Shown piece by piece: positions 22,937-36,911 of a stretch of DNA of 64,000 bases (position 1 is the first letter of the stretch; each line of letters opens with the position of its first letter). The notes under the pieces were generated by a model that was not told the DNA's origin, ran no database searches, and saw nothing but the letters and a program-made list of their open reading frames with translations. Both the position numbers and the translations under genes were made by a program. The DNA comes from Flaccisagitta enflata (lineage: Eukaryota > Chaetognatha > Sagittoidea > Aphragmophora), in contig OZ231127.1 of NCBI GenBank assembly GCA_965153355.1, positions 90,272,001 to 90,336,000 on the forward strand. The letters are read 5' to 3'.

Positions 22937-22967
<31 letters not shown>

Positions 22968-22971
22968 ATGA

Positions 22972-23027
<56 letters not shown>

Positions 23028-23032
23028 AGCAA
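22735..23032. repeat. (GAAA)n tetranucleotide repeat
   Basis: Two long GAAA arrays (22735-22812 and 22920-23030) separated by a purine-rich spacer. Open frames of KERKKERK type are artefacts. Confidence 0.95.
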
Positions 23033-23159
23033 ATTGAAACGAAACCAACGCAGTCACGTTTGTCACGAATCCCCAAAGAAAAAACAAAAGTTTTTTTTTC
23101 TTTTTTCAATTCGTCAAAAACCAGAAAAGCTGAATTAACATCTCACGACGAACTTGTGT

Positions 23160-23400
23160 GTGTCTTTTAAAATGGAATTAGGATACCAGATACGAGAAAA
23201 AAGAAAAGAAATCGCCTTCTCGAACCAGACAGTCACGATAACGACGAAGTGAACATGGAATTAGGATACACCAGATGTACTAACTACTAAGAAATATTCG
23301 CTGTATTCCGCACCAAGCTGGCATGGATGACGACGAAGTAGAGTATGATGAGAGAGGAAATTTGTGGAAATGGAATTAGGATACGAGATACTAAGATAGC
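23160..23400. repeat. Three ATGGAATTAGGATAC repeats
   Basis: The 15-mer ATGGAATTAGGATAC occurs near 23172, 23255 and 23370, about 85-115 bases apart, with GACGACGAAGT between them. Nothing else recognised to 23750. Confidence 0.6.
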
Positions 23401-23750
23401 ATTCGTTCGTCACCGCAGTCATCAGGCAGCCTTGGTTGACAATGGGTGTTAAAGCGTGGCAGAGTGAGAGGTCGAGTCGAAAGATGATCACGTTTAGCGA
23501 GAGGATGACAACTGAGAATGCCGATGGGATGATCAGCCGAGTGACGGGGGAAGGACTGGGAAGATCGAGAGAGTGAACAAAAAGGCAATCGTGAGAGGCA
23601 GAAATCGAGGATTAAAGAGATTAAAGAGATTGCCAATTGGATCATTCGATTGACAATCGAGGAGTGACGTTTGGGAGAGAAGAGAGAGGGAGACAATTGA
23701 ATTTTGAAGCAAAGACAATGAGACGTGATCGAGAAGGCGGAGTTAGGGCA

Positions 23751-23753
<3 letters not shown>

Positions 23754-23838
<85 letters not shown>
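23754..23838. repeat. (GA)n microsatellite
   Basis: About 85 bases of pure GA. Confidence 0.95.
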
Positions 23839-23840
<2 letters not shown>

Positions 23841-23951
23841 GAGCCAACGATCTTGGAGAGCAAGAGACAATGAGACGCGATCGATAGGGCGAAATGATGG
23901 GGCGGGAAGGATGGAGACAATCGGCAATCGTCAAGTCGAGACGATTAGATG

Positions 23952-24140
23952 AATGTCACGGTGATTGTGACAGTGATGGTGACAGTAACGGTGACAGTGA
24001 AAGTGAGAGTGTAACAGTGAAAGTGAGAGTAACAGTGAAAGTGACAGTAACAGTGAAAGTGACAGTGATGGTGACAGTAACAGTGACAGTGAAAGTGACA
24101 GTAACAGTGAAAGTGACAGTAACAGTGAAAGTGACAGTAT
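23952..24140. repeat. GTGACAGTGAAA minisatellite
   Basis: Alternating GTGACAGTGAAA and GTGACAGTAACA 6/12-mers with a few variants. Confidence 0.9.
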
Positions 24141-24554
24141 AATTCACGTCGTTCGGGATGATTTCACCAGATTCTCACCGCGGTCAACTGCTTTCTAGTT
24201 CCAAACTTACTATGCGTGTGTGTACATGTGTGTCTGTGTGAGATGAACTTTGTTGTCACCTAATTTTGTGATGAGACAAAAAATAGAAGGCGCTCACTGA
24301 GAAACGACGCGACGCGGCCAAGATTTATCACCGAAAAAAAAAAAATAAAGTGGATGATTAAAATCCACAACGCGAGTTGAGGACGAACGACTGCGGAGAT
24401 GATGAGAGAATAATCGGGATTCGAATGAAGGAAATCGACGACGATGTTGATGACGACGACGACGACGACGACGATGTTGCTGATGGTGAAGATGACGGTC
24501 GAGAGAGATGTTGAAGACGCAATCCAATGGACACGTGACGTAGTCGTTGATGAT

Positions 24555-24556
<2 letters not shown>

Positions 24557-24606
<50 letters not shown>
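24557..24606. repeat. (TC)n microsatellite
   Basis: About 50 bases of TC. The flanking 24141-24556 and 24607-24745 contain only GAC/GAT triplet-rich sequence. Confidence 0.9.
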
Positions 24607-24608
<2 letters not shown>

Positions 24609-24740
24609 TCCTTGCAAGGGCAAGAAAGAGACGAAAGAAAGCATCGATCTAACAGAGAGAGAGTAGAAGAACATGAAGACGTCCAATCGATCGTCAATAT
24701 TCACGAAAAATCGTTGATAGTCTCATCATAAGATGCGATA

Positions 24741-24843
<103 letters not shown>

Positions 24844-25085
24844 AAAAGCAGAGACAGAAGCATGGAGTAAAGGAAGAATAAAAGGGAAAGAAACAAAGAA
24901 ATAAAGAGAAAAAACAAAGAAACAGAAAAAAAAAAAGAAACAAAGACGGTAAGAAAGAAAAAAATTTGACGAGACTTAAGAAGCAAACTACGAAGGATAA
25001 TATTAATGGCAAAGAAGGAATTTAACAAGGAGAATGAAAATTGAGATGCGTCATGAAAATCCGTAAATATAAATGTATGCACGCT

Positions 25086-25224
<139 letters not shown>

Positions 25225-25404
25225 GGGAGAGAAGTTAAGAGAATCGTCACAGGCGGCGGGTGGAGGGGATCGAAAGATGAGAATAACTCTCTCTCTCTCA
25301 CAATGACGACGACGATGACGACGGCGACGACGTTGAAGACGACGATGACGATGTCGATCGAAGACGTGATTGGAAGCCGACGAAGAAAAGTAATGGTTTT
25401 TGAC

Positions 25405-25690
25405 TTTTTTAGATGCGTCCTCGCATCTCTATAACAGGCTGTGTCCGTTGGTCTGTCTGTCTGTCTGTCTGTCTGTTGGTTGGTAACGCATTCATTAAAA
25501 ACATCAAAATCAAGCATATTTTCATCAGAAAAATGATTCTAACCCAGTAAAAGAAATATGCAACATGTAATTCATTCATCAAATCATTTATTCATTCACA
25601 AATGACATTCATATATAAAAAAACATTCATTCATAAAAAAACATTCAATCAAAGAGGACGCATCGTTGGCCTACTTGGCCTTGTTTTTTT
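25405..25690 (+). mobile_element. Hairpin/box short element, GATGCG class (reference copy)
   Basis: Left end TTTTTTAGATGCGTCCTCGC: hairpin GATGCG-TCCT-CGCATC. Then CTGTGTCCG and a (CTGT)n tract. Right end: box GAGGACGCATC followed by GTTGGCCTACTTGGCCTTGT and T-rich DNA. The box is the exact 11-base reverse complement of the hairpin's left arm plus loop. The middle holds (ATTC)n. No coding capacity. Confidence 0.85.
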
Positions 25691-25741
25691 GCATCCCCAA
25701 AAATAAAGATGGTCTTATTTTAGAAGTGATTCAGATTGCAA

Positions 25742-25935
25742 ATGATTGAGGATGACGGCTTTGCCACAGTGGCTTATAAGAAGAAGAGGTCGCGGAAGAC
25801 TGGGTGCTGTGTGACAGAGGCCAACAGCATTGGGCTTATGGGCTTTGAGCTAGTTTTAAAAAAAATTTGCAGCATGTTGGAATGCCTGAAGGAAGGTGAT
25901 GTTAGAGTGCCTTCGCGGAATGTATCTTGCATATA
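25742..25935 (+). other. Short open frame of unknown origin
   Basis: Sixty-four codons from ATG to TAA with unbiased, protein-like composition (IEDDGFATVAYKKKRSRKTG, then CCVTEANSIGLMGFEL), unlike the low-complexity frames around it. No introns, promoter or homologue recognised. It could be a remnant of a retroelement or retro-pseudogene. Not called as a gene. Confidence 0.2.
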
Positions 25936-25967
25936 AGTGCACTAAGCTTTTCTTTACGTAAGTACTC

Positions 25968-25990
25968 TCTCTCTCTCTCTCTCTCTCTTG

Positions 25991-26080
<90 letters not shown>
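25968..26080. repeat. (TC)n microsatellite
   Basis: TC array with one TTGTTCC interruption at about 25988. Confidence 0.95.
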
Positions 26081-26083
<3 letters not shown>

Positions 26084-26186
26084 CTCAATTTTCCCCAATT
26101 TTTTTTTCTATCGTGAAAAATTAAAAGAAAAGCAAGGAAATTTGACTTTGCAAATAAGCGAAGAAAATGAGACGAACAACAAGTAA

Positions 26187-26388
26187 CGCGGGGTTACAGT
26201 ATCGTGGGGGACGGTTGGGCAGGGGCGTTCTTAACTTTCTGCCCCCCACCACACATACATATATACCAGCGTCATCGCAAATGACCATTTTCACATTATC
26301 GAACTAGATCATCACAGACTGACCATCCAATGGATAAACGGACGGACGGACAAAGCCTCTTATAAAATCTCGAGTCCTCGACTAAAAA
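26187..26388 (-). mobile_element. Hairpin/box short element, decayed
   Basis: ACGCGGGGTTACAG, GGACGGTTGGGCAGGGGCG, then (GGAC)n, ACAAAGCCTCTTATA and a damaged hairpin ending CTCGACTAAAAAA. Confidence 0.6.
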
Positions 26389-26486
26389 AAAATCGAAAAA
26401 AGAAAATAAAGTCAATCAATTTGGAAACGGGTGAAGAAAAGTTCACTGAAAGAAAATCAATTCAATTTCTTTTTTACCCTTGAAGG

Positions 26487-26695
26487 AAAACAAGGCCGGA
26501 TACACGGCTACCCCAGTCGCGTGCGGGTGGGCAGGGGCCATAATTGAGGTCACTCCATCATTTGGGCAGGAGCAGTGAGGCCAAAAACCGCAAAAAAACA
26601 AAAAAAGTAAAGTGTGACGGACGGACGGACCAACGGACCGACGGACGGACCGACAAAGCGGGGTGTAGAGTCGCGTAGCACGCGACTAAAAAAGT
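26487..26695 (-). mobile_element. Hairpin/box short element, GTCGCGTGC class
   Basis: Left AACAAGGCCGGATACACGGC, box GTCGCGTGC before GGGTGGGCAGGGGC, then GGACGGACGGACC, right hairpin GTCGCG-TAGCA-CGCGAC then TAAAAAA. The box matches the complement of the right arm GCACGCGAC exactly. Confidence 0.85.
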
Positions 26696-27072
26696 ATGTT
26701 GATGCGGCGAAGAAAAAGACGAAGAAGTTGTGTGTGTGTGTGTGTTTTTTCACTCTTTAAAGAATCTGGGACTTCTGAATTAGTTAAGTCTAAATGAGCG
26801 AAAATCTTGACTCTTGGAAAAAAAGAAAGGGAATAAGAGAGAGAGATTCCCCTGGGGACGAGACCGAGACAGAAGAGAAGAAGGAAGAGGAGGAAGGGAA
26901 GGGGGAGGAAGAAGAAGAGGAAGAGGAGGAGAAAGGGGGTGCTTCTTTCTGGAGGAGGTGAGATGTAGGAGAGGCAAAAGAAACTGAAAACAATCGGGAA
27001 AATTTTGGAATGGCTTTTCGAGAGTCGAATTTCGACGGGGGGACGCGGCCCCCAAATAAGGAAGGAAGGAAT

Positions 27073-27077
<5 letters not shown>

Positions 27078-27152
<75 letters not shown>

Positions 27153-27182
27153 CGGACGGACGGACGGACGGACAGACAGAAA
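27078..27182. repeat. (GA)n and (GGAC)n microsatellites
   Basis: GA run 27078-27148, then GGACGGACGGACGGAC to about 27172. Confidence 0.9.
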
Positions 27183-27189
27183 AAGAGAG

Positions 27190-27885
27190 AGAGACTCAGA
27201 CAGACAGAGACAGGCAGATAGCGCAAAGAATATGGCGGAGATTGAAAAATGCACATTGCACAGGAAGAGTGAAAGTCACATGTTTAGCCAAACGTGTAAG
27301 CATGCGATATACAGACACCTTGCAATGAACAGTATCACCTACTTGTAAATGTGTACGAAGATCCTTGACAGAAGGCTCAAATGAATGATAAGCGATGAGT
27401 GATTTGAAGAAAAGTGATCCTCCTTATTGCGATTGCAGAACTCCGCTCTGACGCATCCGCCAGTATCGGGCTTCCACATTTAATGAATATGGTTTTACAG
27501 CAGGTGTGTATAAAGTTGAGCGTTCTCCCCCCTCCCTTGTGAGGGGGGAATAAAATCAAAGGGTTTAGAGATGGGGAAGAAAATGAAAGGAAAAAGAAAA
27601 AAAAATTTTTTTGAAGATTTTACATATTTAGCAGTACCAAAATTTAGTATTTGATAACTACAACATTATTCTACACTACTCTGACCATATTTATTCTATT
27701 TATACTCTGTGGGGTAGAAGATCAAACAATTTTTTAACCGGGCGGGGAAGGAAATCAAGAGAAGGAAGGGGGAGAAAGATATCAAAAGCCACTCAACTAT
27801 TAAGAATTTTTGTCCCTCAAAACTCGTTGGTGCGTGCTGCAACTGTACCATCATTTGATGCTTTTAACTCGCAATTTAACCATAA
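27190..27885. other. No gene seen
   Basis: No coding signal on either strand and no recognised repeat, apart from short A- and G-rich runs near 27600 and 27740. Confidence 0.4.
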
Positions 27886-27888
27886 CCA

Positions 27889-28050
27889 AGAACAAGGCCA
27901 GATACACGGCTACCGAAGTCGCGTGCAGGTGGGCAGGGGCCATATTTGAGGTCACTAAACCATTTGGGCAGGAGCAGTGACAAAGAAATAAACACTTTAA
28001 AAAATCAAAACGTAACCGACCGACCGACCAATGGACGGACGGACAAAGCG
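27889..28050 (-). mobile_element. Hairpin/box short element, truncated at the hairpin
   Basis: AACAAGGCCAGATACACGGC, box GTCGCGTGC, GTGGGCAGGGGCC, (CCGA)n and GGACAAAGCGGG, then loss of the hairpin. Confidence 0.75.
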
Positions 28051-28247
28051 GGAATGCTGTCTAATTTTGTGCTATCAAAACGAAAACAAAATGAATTAAA
28101 CGTAAAGCACGATTGAAAAAAAAAAATTGAGGGAGAAAAAAAAAGCAAAGAAAATTAGGAACCCGATTACAAAAATTCATAAAAAATCATAAAAAACAAA
28201 CAAACATTAAATAGACCCAAAAGGGGGGAAAAGAAGGCAAAAATTAA

Positions 28248-28472
28248 AGACAAGAGACGCGGGGTCACAATACCGTTGCGGACGGGTGGGCAGGGGCATC
28301 TAACCCCCATCCTCAATTTCACACCCCAAACCCCACTCTATACACAAACATACATAAAAAGTATTCAAATCACTCATTTTTCCACTTTTCGACTCCATGA
28401 TCTCTAAGGACCGACGGACGGACAAAGCCTCTATATTGTGTGAGTTGCGTGTCCGCAACTAAAAAAGAAAAA
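28248..28472 (-). mobile_element. Hairpin/box short element, GTTGCGGAC class
   Basis: Left AGACGCGGGGTCACAATACC, box GTTGCGGAC then GGGTGGGCAGGGGC, and right hairpin GTTGCGTGTCCGCAAC then TAAAAAA. The box equals the complement of right arm GTCCGCAAC. Confidence 0.85.
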
Positions 28473-28671
28473 AGACTTTCCTAAAGTAAAGTATCAGTGG
28501 CGGCGTCAAAGGACCTTTTCGCAGGATGGAGAAAAATAAATTAACGATTTAAATTGATGGAAAAAGTCAAAAGTCATGGCGACAAATTTAAATTCGGACA
28601 ATTGCCAAATTGAAAAAAAAAACTCTCTCTCTCTCTCTCTCAGGTCCGGGTGCCTCTCCAAATATCGTCTA

Positions 28672-28775
<104 letters not shown>

Positions 28776-29078
28776 TTCTCTTTTTTTTATTGTAACTCTC
28801 TGTGTTTGTCCTTGTATGCTTATGAATAGGATAATACAAGAACTGTCATATTTGCAATTGAAATCAATATTTGTCTTATTCATCCCTTAAAGGTTCAATG
28901 ACCCGTCACCATCGGCGTACATCACTAGCGTGGTGGCGTGTCTTGTCTTGGTTGAAGTAAAAGCGCCCCTTACGGTTGATGCTGACAATACATTGATAGG
29001 AGTCTCACTCAAGCAGATCAAGTGGCATGACCAAATGTGGTGAATCACAAGTCGATTCATGCTTATCAAACCCCGATT

Positions 29079-29079
<1 letters not shown>

Positions 29080-29110
<31 letters not shown>

Positions 29111-29126
29111 AAACAACAACAACAAC
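29080..29126. repeat. (AAC)n tail-like triplet tract
   Basis: AACAACAAC run that may be the 3' tail of a retroposon whose body would be 28890-29080. The body is not recognised. Confidence 0.5.
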
Positions 29127-29227
29127 GACTAGGCCAGTGCGCACCATCTCGTCTGACCATCAATTGTTTTCTCTCTGTCTATCTTTTGTTAGGCAGACGA
29201 ATGCACGTTTTGGTTCATAATTTTTTG

Positions 29228-29513
<286 letters not shown>

Positions 29514-29824
29514 AGCGGCGGTAGGGTGACGACGCTTAACCTCGAATAACTTTGATTTTCGCGAGTTTCTTCACCAAAAGCCGAAATTCTTGAGTTAAGC
29601 TCTGTCTATATCTCCCTTTCCTCACCGAAAAGTCTATATCTTTTATTCAGTTGTCTGTTTGTCTATCTCTGTGCTTTCCACGTCCGAGACGCTTGTCAAT
29701 CGTTCCATTGTCTTTTATTCCTCTGTCTTAACTTTCAAATTTCAATCTCCAAAAGGATTGTCTCTCATGCCATGAGATCTGCCGGTTTCATAGTCTAATT
29801 TTCTTTATCTCTCTCCCCTTCTTT

Positions 29825-30165
29825 TGGGCAGCGGCCCAAAAGGCCCGATGTCTGTCCCTCTTTCCATTCGTCTGTATATAGTTGTATATCCAACTAGGAT
29901 TGAAACCCATATTGAGCCCATTGAAGCCAGGATTTTAACCGCTGGATCTTAAAATCCGTTCTCTCAGGTCTGCAATCAGCCCTGTCAGGCCTGAAATCAG
30001 CTCTTACCAGCCTTTGATCAACCTACATATGCCCAGTATGAATCCTTACAAGCCTACAATCCAAATCCAGATCAGTGATGCTTAAAATCAGGCTTCTAGA
30101 GCCATAAAACAGCAACAGAGCAGGACAACGGGTACCGCTGACGATATGAGATCCTCGGATGACTT
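29825..30165. mobile_element. Decayed copy of the second palindromic-core family
   Basis: TTTGGGCAGCGGCCCAAAAG and GCCCGATGTCTG at the left, and GGGTACCGCTGACGATATGA with ATCCTCGGATGACTTGTT at the right, are the inner and outer blocks of the family at 58596-59046. The interior is unrelated. Confidence 0.5.
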
Positions 30166-30179
30166 GTTGTTATATCTCT

Positions 30180-30369
<190 letters not shown>

Positions 30370-30602
30370 GAGTATTGATGGGCCACACATGATCAAATTT
30401 GAGGCTCATCTTTTAGATCACGTGATTGGTCGTGGACTGATGGTCACACACACGCTGATGGTCACACGGTCACACGTCTCAACCCAACTTCAACCAGACG
30501 ATACATCTGTGATCAACAGTATGACAATCATACGGATACCGAAGATAATAAACAGTATTGCAAGCCAAGAATCGCCCAGTTTTATATAAATCAAATACAA
30601 AT

Positions 30603-30709
<107 letters not shown>

Positions 30710-30867
30710 TAACTTAAGAGAGACAAAGACAGAACAATAAATGGGCGGATCTCATCGCCGCGCCAACTGAAAAGTGACAAGGACTTTTTGCCCCTCTTCC
30801 CGCGATTCACGATTGTCAATTGCAAATGTCAAAGACGACAATTCGACCGTGAAGCAAACTGGAGCAT

Positions 30868-30964
30868 CTTTTACTTCTCTTTTTCTTCTTCTTCTTCTTC
30901 TGCCTGCTTCTTCTTCTTCTTCTACTACATCTTCTTCTTCTTCTTTACCTCCTTCATCTTCTTC

Positions 30965-30996
<32 letters not shown>

Positions 30997-31183
30997 CTTC
31001 TTCTTCTTCTTCTTCTTCTTCTTTTTCCTTCTGCTGCTTCTTCTTCTTCTGCGTCTTCTTTTGTTTTTGTTTCTCTTCTGCTTCTGCTTCTTCTTCTTCT
31101 TTTTCTTCTTCCTCTTCCTCTTCCTTCTTTTTCTTCAGCTTTTTCTTCTTCGTCTTCTCCTCCTTTTTTCTTTTTCTTTTTCT

Positions 31184-31227
<44 letters not shown>

Positions 31228-31342
31228 TTCTTTTTCTTTTTCTTTTTCTTCTTCTTCTTCTTAATCTTCGTCTTCTTAATCTTCTTCTTCTTCTTCTTCT
31301 TCTTCTTCTTCTTCTTCTTCTTCTTCTTCTTCTTCTTCTTCT

Positions 31343-31392
<50 letters not shown>

Positions 31393-31407
31393 ATCTTCTT
31401 CTTCTTC
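30868..31407. repeat. (TTC)n triplet array with TTTTCG variants
   Basis: About 540 bases of pyrimidine triplets, including a TTTTCG hexamer block at 31186-31222. Poly-Phe/Ser/Leu and Lys/Glu frames are artefacts. Confidence 0.95.
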
Positions 31408-31634
31408 TTGCCTCTGGGAACGCCAATCGAGGATGAAGTCGTGAATCAGCGTCAAATCAGTCAATCGGTTCAAATCGGTCAACCTCCACACATAAAACGA
31501 CTGTTTCACGATTGATGCCTCTTGAATTGGGTGAAGACGTTTCGAGGACATTAGTCGTTCTTCCGTTAGAATCTCTGTCTCTGTCTCTGTCTCGGTTTCT
31601 GTCTGTCTCTCGGTCTATCTGTCTGTCGGCCTTT

Positions 31635-32615
<981 letters not shown>

Positions 32616-32617
32616 CT

Positions 32618-34219
32618 TCGTGGGCACGCTGTCATATAGCAAAAGTTCGGAGTACACTTTTTTTTATAAAAACATTATTTTTTTTTGCCTTCAAAAGAGA
32701 TAAAGATACTAATAAAATAACTAAAACGTTCCTAATTTTGAGGCATTTTGAAGCCTTGATGTTTTCATAAACTATGTTTTTATAAAAAAAAAAGTATATC
32801 CCTTCACCCTGCTGAGATAATGTTCAATGTTGAGGAGCAAAAATCATGAACATAACTTTTTTTTTTGAATTTCTTTATCTGCTGTTTTGTTAAAATTCCA
32901 ACAGAATTCCAAGAAATCAGCAAATGAAAATATTTTTTTTTTTTTTAGCCTTCAAAAAAGATAAAGATATTAAAAAAATAATTAAAATGTTCTTAATTCT
33001 AAGGCAATTTGAAGCTTTGATTTTCTCATAAACTATGTTCTTATAAAAAAAAAGTGTATCCCTTCACCCTGCTGAGGTAATGTTGAGGAACAAAAATCAT
33101 GAATATGACCTTTTTTTTTAAAATTTCTTTATCTTCTGTTTTGTTAAAATTTCAATAGAATTACAAGAAATCAGCAAAATCCTGTTTAATTTGGTCACTA
33201 AAAGGACTCTTATTTGTTTTAGAAAAAGATATTTGTGAGAATAGACTAAAATATCAGAACATAAACTATGAAAAAGCTTACCTAAATAATAAATTAACAA
33301 TTGTATAAAGAGAAAAAAATTGTTATAGCTAATTCAAATATTGTCAGCGAATTGATTTCTCCCACTGCATTATACAAATTACGTCCTCAAAATGATTTTT
33401 TTAAAAATGGAATATGAGCGATTTTTTATAAAAGAAAAATGATAAGGAGCAAAACAGTGTTTATTTTCATGATGGAGCAGCACAGTGCAGAAAGCAAACC
33501 ACTGCTTTCTGCACTGTTAGACTTAGACTCGAAAATTTTCCTAGGTCAGTAATCTCAATCTTTTGCATGGACCTGCTCAGCGCTTTGAATAATGCACATT
33601 TCAAATTTCAAGGTTCTGGCTCAAATACTTTTGAAGTTATGAGAATTTGTTCGAACCATATCAAAATAAAAAAATTCCAGGAGAATCTTTATACTTAATT
33701 TTGAAATATGGTCGACACAAAAATTTTCTAAGTTTTTTTGAAAAAAGTGAAATTACAGGATTTTGGATCTAGGCGAATCAAGCAATTTCTTATCAAATGA
33801 ACCCCACTTTTTTTTTGAAAAAAAAAATCCTATAAAGGGTTTTTTGGGGCCTCTAGGGGCCCTTAAGAAGTTCAAAATTTTGATCAATGAGATCAACAGA
33901 GTTATGTGAATATGCCTAGGTATCTTTCAGGAATGAATTCAAGCAGATTAGTTCAAGCTAGAGCTCATGCCTTTACTACTTTCGGACCGGCCGCATAAAA
34001 AAGAGAAATATGAAAATTCACTAGGACTTAGATTTAAGATCTGAGGTCAATATCTAGCACTGTACTGCTCCATCATGAAAATAAACACTGTTTTGCTTAT
34101 TTTACTACCGGTGCTTGCGCTGATGATTCGTGAAAAATGATGGTTTTAAAATTGATCATCTTAAATTGAGTACAGAGGGTGAAAAGAAATGACCAACTTT
34201 TGCTTTGTGAAGCACCCAA
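32618..34219. mobile_element. Large decayed member of the 9-bp TSD transposon family
   Basis: The right end (AACTTTTGCTTTGTGAAGCA then CCCAA at 34219) is clear. The left end is probably the ATAGCAAAAGTTCGGAGTAC stretch near 32635. Internal phrases ATCCCTTCACCCTGCTGAG (twice) and AATCATGAA match copies at 36371 and 42702. A flanking 9-bp duplication is not seen, so the left boundary is uncertain. Confidence 0.55.
33448..34097. mobile_element. TIR element nested in the previous one
   Basis: Terminal inverted repeats of about 40 bp with one mismatch, beginning AGCAAAACAGTGTTTATTTT and continuing CATGATGGAGCAG. About 650 bp, no coding frame. The target duplication is not clear. Confidence 0.8.
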
Positions 34220-34554
34220 ACGTATCATCACATCTCAACGAAGAATCGTCGAGACTCATACTCAGCGCATTCATTGTACAATTACAATGGCTCTGAATCT
34301 CAGTCAAAAGGATCAAGTCATCAAATCGCGTCTTTCCTTCACTGGAACCAATTGTCACTAGAGAGAGGCCGATAGGCTGGTTTTTGTTGATGTTGTTGTC
34401 GTTGTCGTCGTTGTTTTTGTTAACCAGACTGATTGCGACCACGAGACGACTGTTGAATGATGATGAGTGGAGGGGAATTTATCATCGATGCCATTGTCTG
34501 GTTCTACAGAATCTGTCATGAGAATTTAGTACGACTCACGAAGACATTGACTGA

Positions 34555-34780
34555 TAAACTAGTTATCCAAGGATCGCATATGGTCAGCGGTACCCGATGC
34601 CCTACTTGGAGTGATAAGCTGAAGGAGTAGAGTGAGAGCAGGGCAACGGCCCCAAAGGGTCGATTTCTTCTTGTCTGATTAGTTACTTTTAATTCTTAGT
34701 GTGTTACTTATGCTTTGTCCGTCCGACCGTCCGTCCGTTGATCAGGCTCTTCAATGTCTTTACAGTTTAGAGGGTTTTTT
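34555..34780. mobile_element. Partial copy of the second palindromic-core family
   Basis: AAGGATCGCATATGGTCAGC, GGTACCCGATGCCC, GAGAGCAGGGCAACGGCCCC, then CCGTCCGACCGTCCGTCCG. The palindromic core is lost. Confidence 0.5.
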
Positions 34781-35422
34781 TTTCTCGGGTCACCAGTCCT
34801 GCCAAAGTGGCCTTTGCAATCTATTACAGCGCTGCGGGTGACCGGGGGCACATCAACACGCTTCAAAGCACAACAACTGAACACAACAGAACCTAAGGAA
34901 GAGCAGCAATGTAAAACCTTCACTTCAAAGGAACAACAAAGTTGAGTAACAAATATATTCAAGACATGACCGTGATCAGTCAATTTCTAGTAGAATATGA
35001 ATCACTCGTCTTTGATGAAACTGCTTTTTTGGACGCGTTTCTAGCCACTGACAATCGCGTTTTTAACGGGCCACTCGGTCGCTCACTATGTTTGTTCGCT
35101 CGCACCGCTTACTCGCTCCTCAGCATTCTGCTTTGCTGCGCTTGCTCACTCCATTCACGGGCTCACTCACTCACTTTCTCGTGGGACAGTTGAAATTCTT
35201 GGATATGCGTTCACATTTTGAACATATTTCACGGGAAGAAACGCGTTTTTGGCGGTCACTAGAAACACACCATGTCATGTCATGTCACGCTACGCCACGT
35301 CATCATCGTCATGTCGGCGGCATTTTTTCCTCGATCAAATTCTAAAGAGACGATCCAAGGAAGGAAAATACGAATCTCAAAACAAGACCAAGCAAGCTGA
35401 AAGGCGATGTGACCCTTTTCCG
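34781..35422. other. No gene seen
   Basis: No convincing coding signal. 35085-35185 repeats the CATTCACGGGCTC block found at 6760-6835. Confidence 0.4.
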
Positions 35423-35506
35423 CTCGCGTGCACGCGACTCTACACCCCGCTTTGTCCGTCCGTCCGTCCATCGATCGGTCCGTCCGTCCGTCCGTCCGTC
35501 ACACTA
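35423..35506 (+). mobile_element. Hairpin/box short element, hairpin end only
   Basis: Hairpin CGCGTGCACGCG, then CTACACCCCGCTTTGTCCG and (CCGT)n. No box end follows. Confidence 0.7.
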
Positions 35507-36370
35507 AACATTTCTTTATCAATTGTATTATTTTAACTCATTTTAAGTCATGCTAAGTCATTCTAAGTGATTTAAGTCAATTTTGTCATTTTTGTTATTT
35601 TTAACTTTAAGTTTTTTATTTTAAATATTTTAAAGTCAATAGTAAGGTTATTCTAGGTGATTTTCAATCATTTTACGTCATCCAGGTTCTTATAAGTAGT
35701 ACAATTATGATGTTATGAAACATGTAAGTCTCGAACGCCACTTGAAGGTGTTAGATGAAAATTGGTCTAAGATTTTGATTAGATTGTTTGATTTTCAATG
35801 GCGAAATCAACCATCAAAAAGTGTGTCTTTTTTATTAATTTCTATAGCACCCAAAAAGCAAACTACTTACCATATCTTTTATTGAGTTTCAAAATTAAAA
35901 CCAGTATTTTGTATTTCGGTAAAAAAAAAAAAAAAATTGTTCGAAAACAACATAACCACGTGAAAGGCTTAGGATTTTGGATTTTGCGGTTGAGTCGATG
36001 AAAGGGACTTCCGCAGCCAACATCATCTTCAACCAAGAGCGAGTCTAATCTTTTCTTAGGAGAAGCCTCAGAACACTCGTCGCGTAGGTGAACCTCATAT
36101 TGTCTTAGCTTTACCACCAATAGATTTTTTCTTGCAAAATCGTTTTTTTCTTCTTCCTGACTGAGAAAATAATGTAACGCCGCAGGCTGACGAGAGAAAA
36201 AAATAATCAACTGGAATACTTTTGGATTTCCCATTCAGGCAAGTATTTTTAGTATTCCAGAGCCAGGACCGGAAATAACAAAAAGTAAATAAAGCAATTA
36301 AAAGAGTATTATTTCAGATGATTCGGTCAGTTATTGCTTCGGCGATGTTAGGCAATGCAATACAATATGC
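35507..36370. other. 3' flank of the Ly6-like gene, no gene seen
   Basis: (TTAAGTCA)-like repeats at 35530-35690. A - strand AATAAA near 35877-35882 is one possible polyadenylation signal for the gene ending at 36912. Confidence 0.35.
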
Positions 36371-36885
36371 TTGGGTGCTTCACATAGCAAAAGTTGGGAG
36401 TTTCCCTTCACCCTCATTAGGAAATGTGGGGGAGCAAAAATCATGAAGATGACCATTTTCCTTTTTTCAAAATTCCTTCATCTTCCGTTTTTGTTTTGGC
36501 CTTAAAGTTTCCACTGATTTCCCAGAATTCAGCAAAATCCTGTGTAGTTTTGTTACAAAAAGGACAATTATTTGTTTTAAAGAATTGTGATGTAGGAAAA
36601 AATAAACTAAAACATCAGAGCATAAGTTATGAAAGAGCAAATGAAAGGGCAGATTTGCAATTCTGTAAAGAGTAGAAAATTATGAAAGCTGATTCAAACA
36701 ATGTCAGCATATTGTTTTATCCCACTGCATTATGCAAATTAGGTCCTCAAAAGCAATTTTCTAAAAAACGGAAGATGAACGATTTTTGATAAAACAAAAA
36801 TGGTAAGGGTCATAGAATTGGTCACTCCACATTAGGTAAACAGGGCGAAAAGAAATAACCAACTTTTGCTATGCGAAGCACCCAA
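36371..36885. mobile_element. TIR transposon with 9-bp target duplication (copy 2)
   Basis: 515 bp, ends TTGGGTGCTTCACATAGCAA and, inverted, TTGGGTGCTTCGCATAGCAA. Flanked by ACAATATGC at 36362-36370 and 36886-36894. It inserted into the distal copy of a short tandem duplication that contains the stop codon of the - strand Ly6-like gene. Confidence 0.92.
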
Positions 36886-36911
36886 ACAATATGCCCAGTA
36901 TGAACGCGATG

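Noticed and set aside
28890-29035. + strand frame APLTVDADNTLIGVSLKQ resembling a retroelement RNase H start
   Set aside because: Match is short and lacks catalytic context; it ends in a stop and an AAC tail.
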